A stretch of 64,000 bases of DNA, from positions 1,302,001 through 1,366,000 of the forward strand of contig JAHLKG010000003.1 in the NCBI GenBank assembly GCA_025526995.1. The letters are read 5' to 3'. Below the pieces are notes generated by a model that saw only the letters and a list, made by a program, of their open reading frames with translations, made no database searches and had not been told where the DNA came from. Each line of letters begins with the position of its first letter. Position 1 is the first letter of the stretch. This DNA comes from Powellomyces hirtus (taxonomy: Eukaryota; Chytridiomycota; Chytridiomycetes; Spizellomycetales; Powellomycetaceae). The translations under genes were made by a program, and so were the position numbers. Positions 36,982 through 48,456 of this stretch are shown piece after piece.

Positions 36982-37149
36982 CCGGATTCGATTGAACTCT
37001 CGTCGATCGTTCCCGGTGAGCGTTACTCACAGCCGGGCGGCTGGGCCATATGTGTGTGCGCATCGCAGTGCCGAGAAGAGGATGGATTGCCGGTGCTGGG
37101 GGTGCGTCGTGTACTTTTACTTTGCTGGTAGGGCATATGCCCTCCAGAA
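36101..37149. promoter_or_regulatory. Atos promoter side and Mdm35 3' flank
   Basis: About 1 kb upstream of Atos and downstream of Mdm35, both on the minus strand. It holds a (TA)n run at 36948-36978 and a G run near 36886. No gene is seen. Confidence 0.4.
36948..36978. repeat. (TA)n microsatellite
   Basis: About 15 uninterrupted TA dinucleotides in intergenic DNA. Confidence 0.9.
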
Positions 37150-37464
37150 CTAAGTATTACTACTGGTATCATTCGCCGCATTAAACGGCTTCTCCTTCCG
37201 TGCATCGCTAATCAACTGGTCCAAGTTCTTCTCCTTGATCGCCTTCTACATATTCACCCCCACAGTAAATGTTCAGTACGGGGGTCAGTCGGGACGGGGG
37301 GTACTCGCTCCCAAACGTACCCATATGCAAGCTCTATACAATGTGAAGATCCCCTCGCAGGCCGGGGTCGTGTCGCCCTGCAGGAATTTGTTGGCGTACC
37401 ATTTGTTGAAACAGTCGTCGTACTGTTTCTTGAGCTCGTTGCATTCGGGACTTATGCTGGTCAT
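37150..37464 (-). CDS. MDM35: Mdm35/TRIAP1-like twin CX9C intermembrane-space protein
   Basis: Two exons (37321..37464, 37150..37245) give 79 aa, the usual size of this family. The twin CX9C motif is explicit: CNELKKQYDDC and CEGIFTLYRAC, each with nine residues between cysteines. Between them is the family-typical FNKWYANKFLQG. The second exon supplies KAIKEKNLDQLISDARKEKP. Mdm35 enters the mitochondrial intermembrane space through the Mia40 relay. It partners Ups1/Ups2-type (PRELI) lipid-transfer proteins that move phosphatidic acid and phosphatidylserine. The exon junction is phase 0 with good splice sites. Confidence 0.9.
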
Positions 37465-38298
37465 GGTTGCGGCGCGCTATGTGCACAAAGCAGGCACCAA
37501 ACAGAAAAGAAACAATATGTGTGAGCTGCTCAAGTATTGCTCTCCATGGCATATGCTCATTCCCCATCGCAATTCGCTCGAAACCCCAAGGCTGGCTCAG
37601 GAATCCAAAATTTGTTTCTTCTTCCTCCCCCCACGCCCACACAACGCACCCCACCACCCAAACGCATATAACCCACAACCCCCTCACACCCCCACACCCA
37701 CAGGCCGCCCACACAGATTCTCAACCCCACACAAAAACCCACCCAAACATCCCTTCATCTCTGCACTCCCCGCGTCCCCCTCCCAGAGGACACAAGCCCA
37801 TCAACAGTAGGGCGACAGGGGAGAGCCACAGAGCAGGAGCGATATTCAGACAGACAGGGGCATCAGACCTGGTTCACGCGCTCTCTGTGAATGTGGTGTT
37901 GGCGTGCAGTTCAAGAGGTTGGGATGGTTTGGAGCGGCGAGAATGTGTATGCGGCTGAGGGGAATCGAGAAGTACCTGTAGGGATCATCATCGCCGCCCT
38001 TGGCCGCCCTAGCGAGCCATACCTCATTTCCTCGCACACGATAGGACAGGGTCGTGACTTACCGATATAGGTGGTGGTGTAGCGGGACGGGACGGGACAA
38101 CAAAGGACGGAGAAAACAGGGAATGTCGTCAATGGAAGCTCGCCGACGCACGTCAATAAACGAAACTTGCGTTTGGAAACCCGTGCTGCGCCACAGTAAA
38201 CTTTTTGGGGACGGAAATAACCTCACAGTTTTTTCGACCGAATCCACCTCCCATTGAGTCACCTCCCACTTGTCTGCACACACAAACCACACCACAAC
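37465..38298. promoter_or_regulatory. Divergent promoter region, Mdm35 / SLX9
   Basis: About 830 bp, C/A rich around 37630-37780. Open frames are compositional. No motif is recognised. Confidence 0.4.
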
Positions 38299-39115
38299 AT
38301 GCCCAAAAACCAAAAACCCCGAACCCGCCACCACGCCAAACCCATCTCCGCATCATCCCCCACGACCATCCCCCCACCACCCCCGCTCACCGCATCACCA
38401 TCCCCCGCCGCGGTCGTCGCCACCACCCGCGACGAACAAGTATTGCTCGTCCACCGCACGGTCGCGCCTGCGGAACAGTTGTCGGTCTTGGTAGGGGAGA
38501 TGTGATGTGGGGGGCGGGTGGCATATGACCTGCGAATTTACTTTTTTAGTGTTTGTTAGCCGAATGAGATACAAGACACGGCAGCACCAGCAGCAGCAGT
38601 CTCGAAAAAAACGAAACGCCAGCAACGCCACGACAAGTGGATGGAAAGTACGGAGAATTGATAAAATAGAGATAGACGGGCTCAGATTCCAGCCCCAGCC
38701 CAGCCCAGCTAGCTAGTTGGCCCAACTCCTCAATCTGTCTTCACTCACCCTCCGCTTTTGTGTTTCTACAGAACTCGGCACCGTCTACAAGCACCCCAAA
38801 AAGAACACCAAACCAAAACCCCCAACGGCGCTCGACCTCACCGGCATGAGAGATGTGCTGCCTTCCCTCGACCACGACCCAACCGAACCAACAGCACAAT
38901 CACAATCGCACCAACGCTCGACGCCAATCACCACAACCACAAAACCAACACCAGCATCGTCCACATCCACACCCGTCTCCCAAAAAGCTCGCCGCAAAGC
39001 AGGCGTCGCCGAAATTCTCCGCCTGCAAAAAGTCCTGGCCCACCCGACGTTCAAACAGGCGCCCCTCAGATCCATCCGCCGGCATCTGGAGAATAATCTC
39101 GCCATCCACGAGTAA
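38299..39115 (+). CDS. SLX9: SLX9-like ribosome biogenesis protein
   Basis: Three exons (38299..38490, 38560..38647, 38772..39115) give 207 aa. The middle exon was found by homology and phase. It carries the family core VSKKTKRQQRHDKWME, which reads directly into KLGTVYKHPKK in exon 3. The C-terminus has the second conserved block SQKARRKAGVAEILRLQKVL, then HPTFKQAPLRSIRRHLENNL. Yeast Slx9 binds pre-40S particles and aids 18S rRNA processing and nuclear export. The N-terminus is Pro/Arg rich and disordered. Skipping the 88-nt middle exon would break the frame. Confidence 0.87.
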
Positions 39116-40677
39116 AGACATAGTGTGTGTGTGGGGGTCAGAAACACTACAAAACGCAGCGTGAACCCCAACCAACCACCCACCCCATCATTTCCCCTCA
39201 CCCATTAAACTCAAAACTCGAACCCGACCCCCCCACATGCATGCATCGCATTTCGGCGGCAGAAACAGTCAACACACACACATCATGTCCCCCACTCACA
39301 AACCAAAGCGTACCCTCCTCGCTCAAAACTTATAGGTTCTCCCCGCGCCGCCTCCGAAAATGCGACTCCGGCACCCCCACAGGGGGAGATATGGATATAC
39401 AAACATACGCTTACCCACCTCACCCCTCATTTTGCAATAACGGCAGTTTGCAAATATATATATATATATGATATATATACTATTTCCTTCTGTTTTTGGT
39501 ATTAGAAATGTGCGCGGGGCGGCTGTACTGCTAGCATTCGTATCGGCACTTCGCGCATACGAACGCATGTGGCCGCGGACGTGAGTTGCGTATTATAGTA
39601 AAGCTAAGCCAAGCTACAGTGTTTGGAGGAAAGCATGTCGTCGGGAGGGCGCATTGTGGCGACGATCGGATATATTCACACGCCACGTATGTCGGTCGGT
39701 CCGCCAGTTCGCGGCGGCTGCGACACGCACGGCCCGCCAGCCGCGGAAGAGCGACGGCGCTATTTTACCTCGACCGGTATTCGAATGAACGTCGACAAGG
39801 GCATCCAGAATTAACATTGAAACGGAATTGAGGTTCATTGAACATTACGGTGCATTAACAGCACCGACAGCGACACGGACAACGACAACAATGCAGAATG
39901 GGAATTTGGAATCCGCATACACCGCATTGGATTTTCGACCCGGCCGATAGTGCGGCGGATACGCGGAAGATGCATCTCGCCAGATGAGTGCGTGAGTGGC
40001 TTGGGGCAAGATGGGGCTTGGTGGTTCGCGGTATCGCGCTCCAGCCACGCGCGCGGCACACCTCCTTCCCACATAGTTCTTCCAAAACGCAGGAAACAAA
40101 AAACAAAACAAAAAACAAAAAACAAAAAACAAAAAACAGGCACCGTGTAGAAACACTCCCCCCCTCGTCCCCCCCTCTCCGTCCCACAAACTCAATAACC
40201 CTTGTAAAAAAATTAAAAAATTGTGTAAAAATGAATAACCCAGAAAAAAAAAAAATAGGTTGGATACACTGTACCAAATCCCATAATGAGGGGGGGAGGC
40301 GAACAGTTAGCGGTAGAGCTAGAGGCGATGTCAACGGCGCTTTCGAGTCAGAAACGAAACCCGTCGGTGAACCGGTTCAAGACTGTCGGTGACGTAGAGC
40401 ATACGCGCATGGGGAGGGGTGGTGGGGCGAAAGAGGTAACAGCAAAACAGCAACACCCGAGTTTTCTTTAGAAGTGACGTTCGTCGAGACCCTGGTTCAA
40501 TCATTGTAACAGTATAAAGAAGTAAAAAGCAAGCGTGATAGTGCGTGTATTCTGATATAATGCAGGAACCCAAAACGGCGGAGGACGTGTTGTCGCAAAT
40601 ATTCCAACAATCCCATCACTCACAAAAAAAAAAAAAAAAACAACAACAAAAGAACTGTAAAGCCGGACCAAAAAGGC
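39116..40677. other. Long intergenic region between convergent genes
   Basis: About 1.56 kb with a (TA) run near 39457, a (CAAAAAA)n tract at 40093-40138 and other A runs. A moderately GC-rich piece at 39600-39830 has open frames in both directions but no family motif. I annotate no gene. Confidence 0.45.
40093..40138. repeat. (CAAAAAA)n tract
   Basis: About six imperfect copies of a six- or seven-base CA-rich unit, intergenic. Confidence 0.85.
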
Positions 40678-42936
40678 TCACTTCTTGGTCCTGACCTTCT
40701 TCCTCTTGCCCTCGTCATACGTCTTATCCCAGCCATCCGCGCGGCGCACGCGCGGTTTCTGCGCCTGGATGATCCGGTCGCGTCGCACATTCAACACATG
40801 GGTCGACAGGTCCGACGCCCAGGCTTGAACGGGGGCGCCGTATTGCGGGTCGAGGGTGGGGGTGGTGGTGGGCGCGTGCAGGTTCGGCCGGCGGGGGATG
40901 AGGGGCGTGTAGTTGGGGTTGGTGGAGGCGGGGGCGGCAATGTAGTGCGGGTGGGAGGGAGCGGTGGATGTGAGGACGGTGAGTGGGGTCCGGTCCGGTC
41001 CGATGGGCTTCTTGGATGCCGGTGGTGGGGTTGGGGTGATGGTGGTGGGGGCGGGCGGTGGGTGTGGTTGTGATGATGATGATGATGAGGCGGGAACAAC
41101 TACGGTGATGGGGTTAGAGGTCGGAGCAACCGCATCTGCAGTCGTTGCTTCTATTTCTTCTTCAGCCCCGCGTTTAAGCTTGCCCTTGTTCACAGGCCGG
41201 GCATCCCCGGCTGCTGGCGCCGACAACGATGATCCCTGAGGCGATGACGACGAGACATTCTTCCTTGGCGGGGTTGTGCGCTGGGGTGATTGTGCTTTCG
41301 GCGGTGGTGGTACCTTGACTTTGCGAAGCACGGCGGAGCGGGAAATGACTTTTCCCTTGTCGACAGCGGCGGTGGCAAGCCTGCGTTTCAGTTTACCGCC
41401 GTCAGCAGTGGCAGTGGCTGAAGAGGCAGAAGAAGAAGAAGCTGATGCGGCTGCTGCCTCTGCTGTTGGTGGTATCTCGCTCTTTATCAAAACTTTCTTG
41501 CCCGCCTTTTGTTGGTGAGGAGATGTGGTGGTGGTGGTGGTGGTTGCGATCGGAGGCGGTTGGTCGGGCTTTTTCGTGCTGGTGCGAGCAGTGGTGGTGC
41601 GGTCGTTGCGAATGGCAATCGGACCGTACGATTCAGTCATTTCCCTGTAGTGGAGCATGTAAACTTCCCTGTCTGCTCCCAGCACTGTTTTCAGCGCAAT
41701 GTCATGGAGCACGTCGGCATCGTTGCGGCACGACCACTTGTTGTCGCTGCCGCGGACATAGACTAGGTAGTGCCCTTTTTGGGTGCCGTGGTGGAGGGTG
41801 ACGGCGTACAGCTGGTAGGGTCTGGCTGGGCCGGTGGCGTGAGAGGTGTAGGGAGCAAAGTCGAGGATTTCGGGGTAGGTGACGGGGCTGTGGATTTTCT
41901 TGCCGCGACCGCGTTTGACGTTCCACCCGCTGAAGCGCTGGAGGTGGATGGTGATGTTGCGGGGGAGGCGGTGGAGGGTGGTTGCCTTTTGGGTGGTGGG
42001 GTAGGTTTTTGAGCACTTGTCGCACCGGTAGCCGTCGATTTTCTCGGGTTGGATGCTTTCGTGGAGCAGGGTGGTCAGATCCCGGTGGTCGTGGGGGTGG
42101 AGGACGAGGGAGACGTCGTGGATGACGTCGAAGCGGGCCGAAACGTGCTGGCAGTTGCCGCAGACGATTTGGCTGCGGGCGTACCCGCCAAAGATCTGTT
42201 CCAGGAGGGTGGTTTCCTTGGAATAGACATCGAGGTCCTTGTGATTGCGCAAGAGGACCTGGTTGTTGACCTCTTCGATCAGGCGGGCGCCAAATTCGTG
42301 GGCGTCGTGTTGGTCGCAGTCAGTAAAGTAGGTGCCGACGGTGGCCATGTTGCGGGCAATGACGCTTGAGGCAGATTTGCGGTGGTGGCGTCGCACAGCA
42401 GCGGCGTGCCCGTTGGATGTGGAACCGAGGATGGTGAGGATGTCGTCCTTGAGCATGCAGTAGAGACAGCGGGCGGACGCGTTGGACTTGCGAACGCAGG
42501 GGTGGTCGGTGGGTTTGGGGTTTGCAACAACGTAGTTGGCGAGCATGGGTGTTGCGGCCATTTTCTGGAGGGTTGCGTTGGCGAAACACAGGTTGCCGCG
42601 GTTGTCGAGCCCGGTCGGGTGCGGATGGTTGCGTTTCCATGTGTGGGATAGTTGGGCGGGGTCAAACAAGATGGTGGTGGGTGCAGGGATCCCGTCGGAG
42701 GCGCTGACGCTGAGGGCGGGGGCGGCGTTGTTTTTCTTTGCACCGCCAGCGGCTTTGACGACGGCCTGCTTGTATTTGGCCAGTTGGGCGGCGCGGGAGG
42801 AGGAGGAGGCATCGTTTGTTGGAGGGACTTCAAAGAATTGGATTCGGCGGGCGACGAGGCCACCCCTGGAGTGCCGGGCCTCTAGTCCCGCGAGACGGTC
42901 AGCGGTGCTGCCACCGGTACCGGCTGTAGATAGCAT
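40678..42936 (-). CDS. Ubiquitin-specific protease, USP36-like
   Basis: A single exon of 752 aa. The USP catalytic domain covers about residues 105-410. It has a Cys box GLDNRGNLCFANATLQ (Cys117), QHDAHEF, two CxxC zinc-ribbon pairs (CGNCQH, CDKCSK) and a His box GHYLVYVRGSDNKWSCRND (His about 389), so all catalytic positions are present. The long C-terminus is Pro/Ser/Lys rich with basic patches. It ends in ADGWDKTYDEGKRKKVR, resembling the tail of the USP36 group, which acts on nucleolar substrates and ribosome biogenesis. That assignment rests on the tail and is an inference; USP42 is close. Confidence 0.88.
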   Translation of the reverse strand: MLSTAGTGGSTADRLAGLEARHSRGGLVARRIQFFEVPPTNDASSSSRAAQLAKYKQAVVKAAGGAKKNNAAPALSVSASDGIPAPTTILFDPAQLSHTWKRNHPHPTGLDNRGNLCFANATLQKMAATPMLANYVVANPKPTDHPCVRKSNASARCLYCMLKDDILTILGSTSNGHAAAVRRHHRKSASSVIARNMATVGTYFTDCDQHDAHEFGARLIEEVNNQVLLRNHKDLDVYSKETTLLEQIFGGYARSQIVCGNCQHVSARFDVIHDVSLVLHPHDHRDLTTLLHESIQPEKIDGYRCDKCSKTYPTTQKATTLHRLPRNITIHLQRFSGWNVKRGRGKKIHSPVTYPEILDFAPYTSHATGPARPYQLYAVTLHHGTQKGHYLVYVRGSDNKWSCRNDADVLHDIALKTVLGADREVYMLHYREMTESYGPIAIRNDRTTTARTSTKKPDQPPPIATTTTTTTSPHQQKAGKKVLIKSEIPPTAEAAAASASSSSASSATATADGGKLKRRLATAAVDKGKVISRSAVLRKVKVPPPPKAQSPQRTTPPRKNVSSSSPQGSSLSAPAAGDARPVNKGKLKRGAEEEIEATTADAVAPTSNPITVVVPASSSSSSQPHPPPAPTTITPTPPPASKKPIGPDRTPLTVLTSTAPSHPHYIAAPASTNPNYTPLIPRRPNLHAPTTTPTLDPQYGAPVQAWASDLSTHVLNVRRDRIIQAQKPRVRRADGWDKTYDEGKRKKVRTKK

Positions 42937-43641
42937 GGGGGGGTATATCTCCTTTCAAATGGACAGTGAGAAAGTGCACCCCGTCGTCGTCGTCGTCAAA
43001 GCGGAGAGTGGAAAGAAAGAGAGCGAGCGGAATATATTTATTTTTGCAAAGGCGGCTCCTACATCTAGGGAAATGCCAGCAATGCTTACGTGGGTGCTTA
43101 CTCATGTGCTATCACGTGGGCGGATCCATTCCAATGCATGACTCCAATCGATTCCATCCCACTCGCATCAAGTCAAAGTCAGTCAAAGTCAGTCAGTCAG
43201 TCAGTCCCGCGCCACCCAACCACTCAAGCGGAATCACTCAATCACTCAATCACTCAATCACTGCCAGCCAGCCAGTCCTCACTCACTCACTCAATCATCA
43301 CTCTGGACACGCAAGAAGCAAAGCAAGAAGCAAAGCCCCACTCGACGCCCCCCCCTGTGCCTTCGCCCCTCTGCCTGTCTGCCTTGTCTCTCTTGTCTGT
43401 CTGCGCACCCAACCAACCACTTGAACCAACCACAGACGCCCCACCGCCCTCTCCCAACTTCCCCTCTTCCCACCCCCCATCCCCCATCCCCCCCATCCCT
43501 CTCTGCCCTCTCCATTGGGACTACTTCCATCAATCACTCAATCACTCACTCTTACTCACTCTCACACACATTGACGGAGTGGAAATATCTTCTCTCGCCG
43601 TCTGACGCGCTTTCAACTCCCTCGGCGCTTTCTCCTTAACA
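42937..43641. promoter_or_regulatory. Divergent promoter region, USP36-like / Crz1-like
   Basis: About 705 bp with CAGT and CAATCACT repeats (43165-43315 and again near 43530) and C-rich tracts. No gene is seen. Confidence 0.45.
43165..43315. repeat. CAGT and CAATCACT microsatellites
   Basis: AGTCAAAGTCAGTC words pass into CAGT repeats, then into tandem AATCACTC units and CCAG repeats. A shorter AATCACTC run recurs at about 43530, just before the zinc-finger start codon. Confidence 0.8.
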
Positions 43642-45479
43642 ATGGCCGACAACAACCACCGCGCGTCTTCTGCTGCCCCCGACCACTCCTCCCCCAACGA
43701 CTCCTCCCCCGCCGCTCCCTCTGCAGCAACCTCGCCGCCTTCTCTGCCTCTCCCTCAAGCCCCGCCTCACCCTCATCCCCACCCTCAGGCCTCGACTGAT
43801 GCATCCCCCGCCGTGTCCCTCTCTTCCTCCCCTGCGCGCGACGCCGCCGCGGCTTCCCTGTCCAACTTTGCCAACAACCCGGCGGCTGCTGCAAACAGCC
43901 TCCTCCTTCTCTCGAGCGCCGCTGCGGCTGCTGCGGCCGCAAACAACAACCCTCCTCCTCCTTCCCACCCGACTCCTGCCCTGTTGAAATCAGAAGCAAA
44001 TCCGCTCCCGGCCCCTCCGCCTCCGCAGTTGCCGCTAACCACCCTGCAACAGCAACTGCAACAGCAACTGCAACAACCGGGCGCCCAGATGCCTCCAGCT
44101 GCCCTGGCTGCTCAGCTCGCCGCCCTGTACCCGCAACTGGCTGCTGCCATGGATCCTTTTGCTGCTGTCATGGCCCGTGCGCATCTCGCCATCGCAGGCT
44201 CCTTCCCACACTTTCCTTACTCGCTCCCTCCCCAGCTCCTCCATGAAGCTGCCATGGCTGCTGCCGCTGCCGCTGCCACCCAAAACCCCAACTCTAACGC
44301 AAACCTCAATGCAAACGGTAGTGGAAATGACACTTCCACCGGTCAGCAGAATACGAATAGCAACAACAACAACAACAACAATGCCAACAATAACCATCCT
44401 CACAACCAGCATCAACAACAACACCACTCGGGTGGTGGTGGCGCGTCTTTGTCTTCCGGCGGCTCGCATGGGAACCACCAAGGGCCCGACTTTATGTTGG
44501 ACAATGTCGCCCCGGGAAAGGACGGGAAATTTAACTGCGACATTTGCGACAGAAGCTTTAGTCGGTGAGTTGACGCAGATCGACCAAACATAAAAAGTAA
44601 AAAATCCTTTCTCACCCGTAACTGACATTGCTCTCTTTAAAGCATGTACAACCTCAAAAGTCACATCAGGACTCATCAAAACCATAGACCATTCACTTGC
44701 ACGGTCTGTGATCTGCGGTTCACCAGGTATGTGTGTCGTCCTCGCTGCGTCTGCCATCCATGAGTGTTGACTTTTGCTCTTTTCTTTTTTTCCCTTTCAG
44801 AAACCACGATTTGAACCGACATTTGAAGACGCACTCGAAAGACAAACCTCACACTTGTGTTGGTTGTGGACGTCAATTTGCTCGGTAATGTGACAGCAGC
44901 ACGAGCGAGCATGCACTTTACGCTTGCAGCTGACTCGCCTTTCTCTTTTGCACTCTCTCTCTCTCGGTATCGTATAGACGAGATGCATTACGTCGCCACG
45001 AGCGTATGGATTCCGAGGGCAAAAAGGTTCACTGCGTGACCGGCGCGCCGTTGCCAGCGTCGCCGTCGCCCACGCACGCGTCGCCTTCCTCACCGGGCAA
45101 CCATCCTGGAAACTCGTCCACCAGCAATAACCCGCAGTCAACGGCAGCGGCGCACGCAGCGGCCGCGGCAGCTGTCGCCCACCTCCTCCCAGGACCTATG
45201 CAAGAAGCCCTGCACGCTGCCCTTGTCAATGCCGCACACGCTGCCCAGGCTGCGCAGACCAGCGGCAATCCCAGCCATCCGCCTACGACTCAGACTGCGC
45301 AGCAAAACCAGCAAACTGCCGTCGTGCAGGCTGCCCTCGCCGCTGCGGTCCAGCAGCATCAGCACCACCAGCATCAGCAACATCAACAACAACAACAACA
45401 TCACCAACAACAACATCCGCAATCGACGCACGCGCACGCGCACAGACAGCATTCGCCCGAACACCGTGCCAGAGATTAA
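43642..45479 (+). CDS. C2H2 zinc-finger transcription factor, Crz1-like
   Basis: Four exons (43642..44564, 44643..44726, 44801..44884, 44978..45479) give 530 aa. The first 295 residues are low complexity (Pro/Ala/Ser, polyAla, polyGln, polyAsn). Three fingers follow: CDICDRSFSRMYNLKSHIRTH, CTVCDLRFTRNHDLNRHLKTH and CVGCGRQFARRDALRRHERM, the last ending without a standard final His pair, as in Crz1-type arrays. The C-terminus is Ala/Gln/His rich. Crz1 is the calcineurin-responsive factor that binds CDRE sites; I did not find a sure PxIxIT docking motif, so the match is structural. Every finger is split by an intron at the same place (phase 2, in the Arg after the Phe). Confidence 0.87.
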
Positions 45480-46306
45480 GCAAAAAAAAACACGCCGTGA
45501 TGCCTTTCTCTCTCCACCGACTTCTCTCTTGTGTGCGTCTTGTTGATCTCGCCTCATCCTGGTGATGATTATACCCCCCCCCCCGCGTCTCCTAAACGTC
45601 CTGTGCGTGCATGGTAGCTTTCTTTTGGGGTTCTTTTTGTCTTTTTGCGTCCAGCGTATTTGTCGGTCCGTCAGTGTGAGGAAAAGTGGCGGAGCTGCCT
45701 GGGATTCACTTCTTTTTCGTTTCTTTCATCGTGGATCCCTCCCTCCCTCGTCTTTATTCTTTGTATATACTGGATACACTACAACGACGCGATCTAGTCT
45801 TATCATGTGTTGAATTGTATTGGAGTGTAATTGTATTGGATTGGATTGTGGCATCAATGGGGAGAACAGAAGAGAAGAAGAGAGACGAAAGAGGAGGTGG
45901 AATGGGCAGAATTGACAAACAAGCTTTCATGCAGAACGTTTGCCGCTTTCTCCCCACCAAAATATAACATCCCTCACTCGATATTAGGACAGACAACGAC
46001 TCTTTCGCATCCTTGACCAGGAATTCCCCCTCCCACATTAATCAACAAGAGTCAATATAGCAAGGAAGGATATGTCCCTTCCATCCAACCATTCATATTT
46101 CTGAGGGGATAACCTTCACATCGCGTTAGGCTTTGCCTGCTAACTACCGCAAAGACGCGCTGTCAAAAACGAGCGGCGCTTCGGCACGTGACTTGCAAGA
46201 ACTGGCATGGCAACTTTCACCCAAACGAAAGCCTAAACCAGTACGGTAGTAATCCCTCATCGCTAATTTCCCCCAAACTCCCCGAAAACATACGTCTCTC
46301 AATACC
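45480..46306. other. Intergenic, Crz1-like 3' flank and LSC1 promoter
   Basis: About 830 bp with no coding motif. It contains a C run near 45574 and TTGGATTG repeats near 45840. Confidence 0.4.
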
Positions 46307-47729
46307 ATGGTTCTCCCCGGAATGAGAGCATGCGGTGTCGCCGCCGGTGTCCTGAGGGCTCAGCGAAACGGTACGCGTCAAAGCCACCCCGTCGATGATG
46401 AGAGAATTAGGCAAAATTGGGCAGTCGCAGATGCATGGGAAAGACTTTGAGGAATAGAGGGAGCTTATAGCATACCCTTTGGAACAAAAAGGAGACCACG
46501 CCGAGTTCGCTTCACAGGGGGCTGCGGGTGATTGGCGGAAGAGGACCGAACAATGGTTTGGGGCAAAGATATGAAAACTGATTTATGGAAATTCTTTTGG
46601 GCTGTAGTCCTCGCACGCGCGTACACCGTCTCGGCCGGTAACAGCCCGTACGACAAGACTGTCATGAACATGCTGATCGGCAAGCACACCAAGGTGCTGA
46701 CGCAGGGTTTTACTGGCAAGCAGGTAAGAAACAAACTGAAACAGAATCCCTATTTTGGCGCTTTGGAAGGGCGGGTATTCAAACCGTTTATTTGTGTGTG
46801 TGCAGGGAACCTTCCACTCAAAGCAAGCTCTCGAGTACGGCTCCAACGTCATTGGCGGCGTGAACCCCAAAAAGGCCGGCACCACGCACCTCGGTCTCCC
46901 CGTATTCGCCTCGGCAAAGGAAGCCATGGAAAAAGCCCAACCGGACGCCTCGGTCATCTACGTGCCCCCACCGGGCGCCGCCGCGGCCATCATCGAAGCC
47001 ATTGAAGCCGAGATCCCGCTGGTGGTTGCCATCACCGAAGGCATCCCGCAGCAAGACATGGTGCGCGTGATGAAAGTGTTGAAAGCGCAGGACAAGACGC
47101 GCCTCATTGGACCCAACTGCCCCGGAATCATCAAACCGGAAGAATGCAAAATCGGCATCATGCCGGGTCATATCCACAAGAAGGGCAAGATTGGCATCGT
47201 CTCGCGTTCGGGAACCCTTACCTACGAAGCCGTTGCCCAAACCACCGCCGTCGGGCTCGGCCAATCGCTCTGCATTGGAATTGGCGGCGACCCGTTCAAC
47301 GGCACCAACTTTGTCGACTGCCTCACTCTCTTCCTCAACGACCCGGAAACGGAAGGCATCATCCTCATTGGCGAGATTGGCGGCTCGGCCGAAGAGGAAG
47401 CGGCCGAGTTCCTGAAACTGCACAATGCGAGCCGCGCCAACCCGAAACCCGTCGTCTCGTTCATTGCCGGCCGCACCGCCCCGCCCGGCCGACGCATGGG
47501 CCACGCCGGCGCCATCATTGCCGGCGGAAAGGGCAAGGCCGAAGACAAGGTCGCCGCCCTCGAAGCCGCCGGCGTCGTCGTCTCGGCTTCCCCCGCTAAA
47601 CTCGGAGTTTACATGCTCCAGGTAAGCGCCCCAGCGTGCCGCGAAACACTACACCCAAAACACTCACTCATTACCCTTCCCCCCTCTCTCTCTCTCGTCT
47701 AGGCCATGAAGGACGCTGGTCTCGCGTAA
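46307..47729 (+). CDS. Succinyl-CoA ligase alpha subunit, mitochondrial
   Basis: Four exons (46307..46370, 46608..46723, 46806..47621, 47703..47729) give 340 aa, normal for the family. The N-terminus is a short presequence (Arg/Ala rich). The CoA-binding Rossmann domain follows ([57 protein letters not shown]). The ligase domain has [17 protein letters not shown] and the active-site phosphohistidine in [16 protein letters not shown] (His293). It converts succinyl-CoA to succinate with nucleotide phosphorylation in the TCA cycle, paired with a beta subunit not in this window. The last exon is only 27 nt. The yeast equivalent is LSC1. Confidence 0.95.
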
Positions 47730-48456
47730 AAAATACCACCCACACTCTAAAAAACACAAACAACAACAACCACCCACCACCCAGACCCTCTCCCTCCCCA
47801 TCCACATTTTTTTTCTCTTCTTTATTACAACCCCCCCCCCCCCCACTCTCGCCATTGTATTTGTTGGCTCACTTGCGTGTAAAATCATGTCCCGCTGGGT
47901 GTTTCCGGCCCGTGTTCTTGTTTGTGTGGGGTTTTTCCATCTTGTTTCTTTCTCTCTCTCTCTCTCCCATTCGTTGTTGGTTTTTGTTTTGTTTTTTTTT
48001 CTTGAAAAGGGTACGGTACGACTGCGCCGTGTGTGCCGGAACCAGTTTCGCTTCGTTTCGTTTCGTCCGTTTGAGCCACCTCCAGTTCAGTCCAGTCCAG
48101 TCCAGTCCGGATAGCAAAAAGGGGAAACGAGAACGAGAGCGGACGATGATCCGATATGAACGCAGCGCCCCGCGTTCTTGTTGTTTCCGCTCAGTGCGGG
48201 TATAGAGAGACACCGACACGATACCCACCCCACGCACACGCAGATTTTTTGCGATTGGATTGGATTGTTTTGTTTATTTTGTTTTTTATATTCGAGAAGC
48301 AGTGGAATGACAAACAGACCAAACGACAACAACGGTGGGGAAAACCGGATGGGAAGCAGAACCGAAAACCAGAACCAAAAACCAGCCCCCAAAAAAAATA
48401 AAAAAAAAAAAAATGAAAATTCAAAGGGGCACGCACAGACATCACACACCGCACCA
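47730..48456. other. Intergenic between convergent genes
   Basis: About 730 bp with a run of about 14 C near 47830, T runs and A runs. No gene is seen. Confidence 0.45.

Noticed and set aside
38490..38772. A two-exon SLX9 model without the 38560..38647 exon
   Set aside because: It breaks the reading phase and loses the conserved VSKKTKRQ...WME core that the middle exon supplies.
40798..42863. Long alternative frames on both strands over the USP gene
   Set aside because: High-GC shadow frames; the USP frame alone contains all catalytic boxes.
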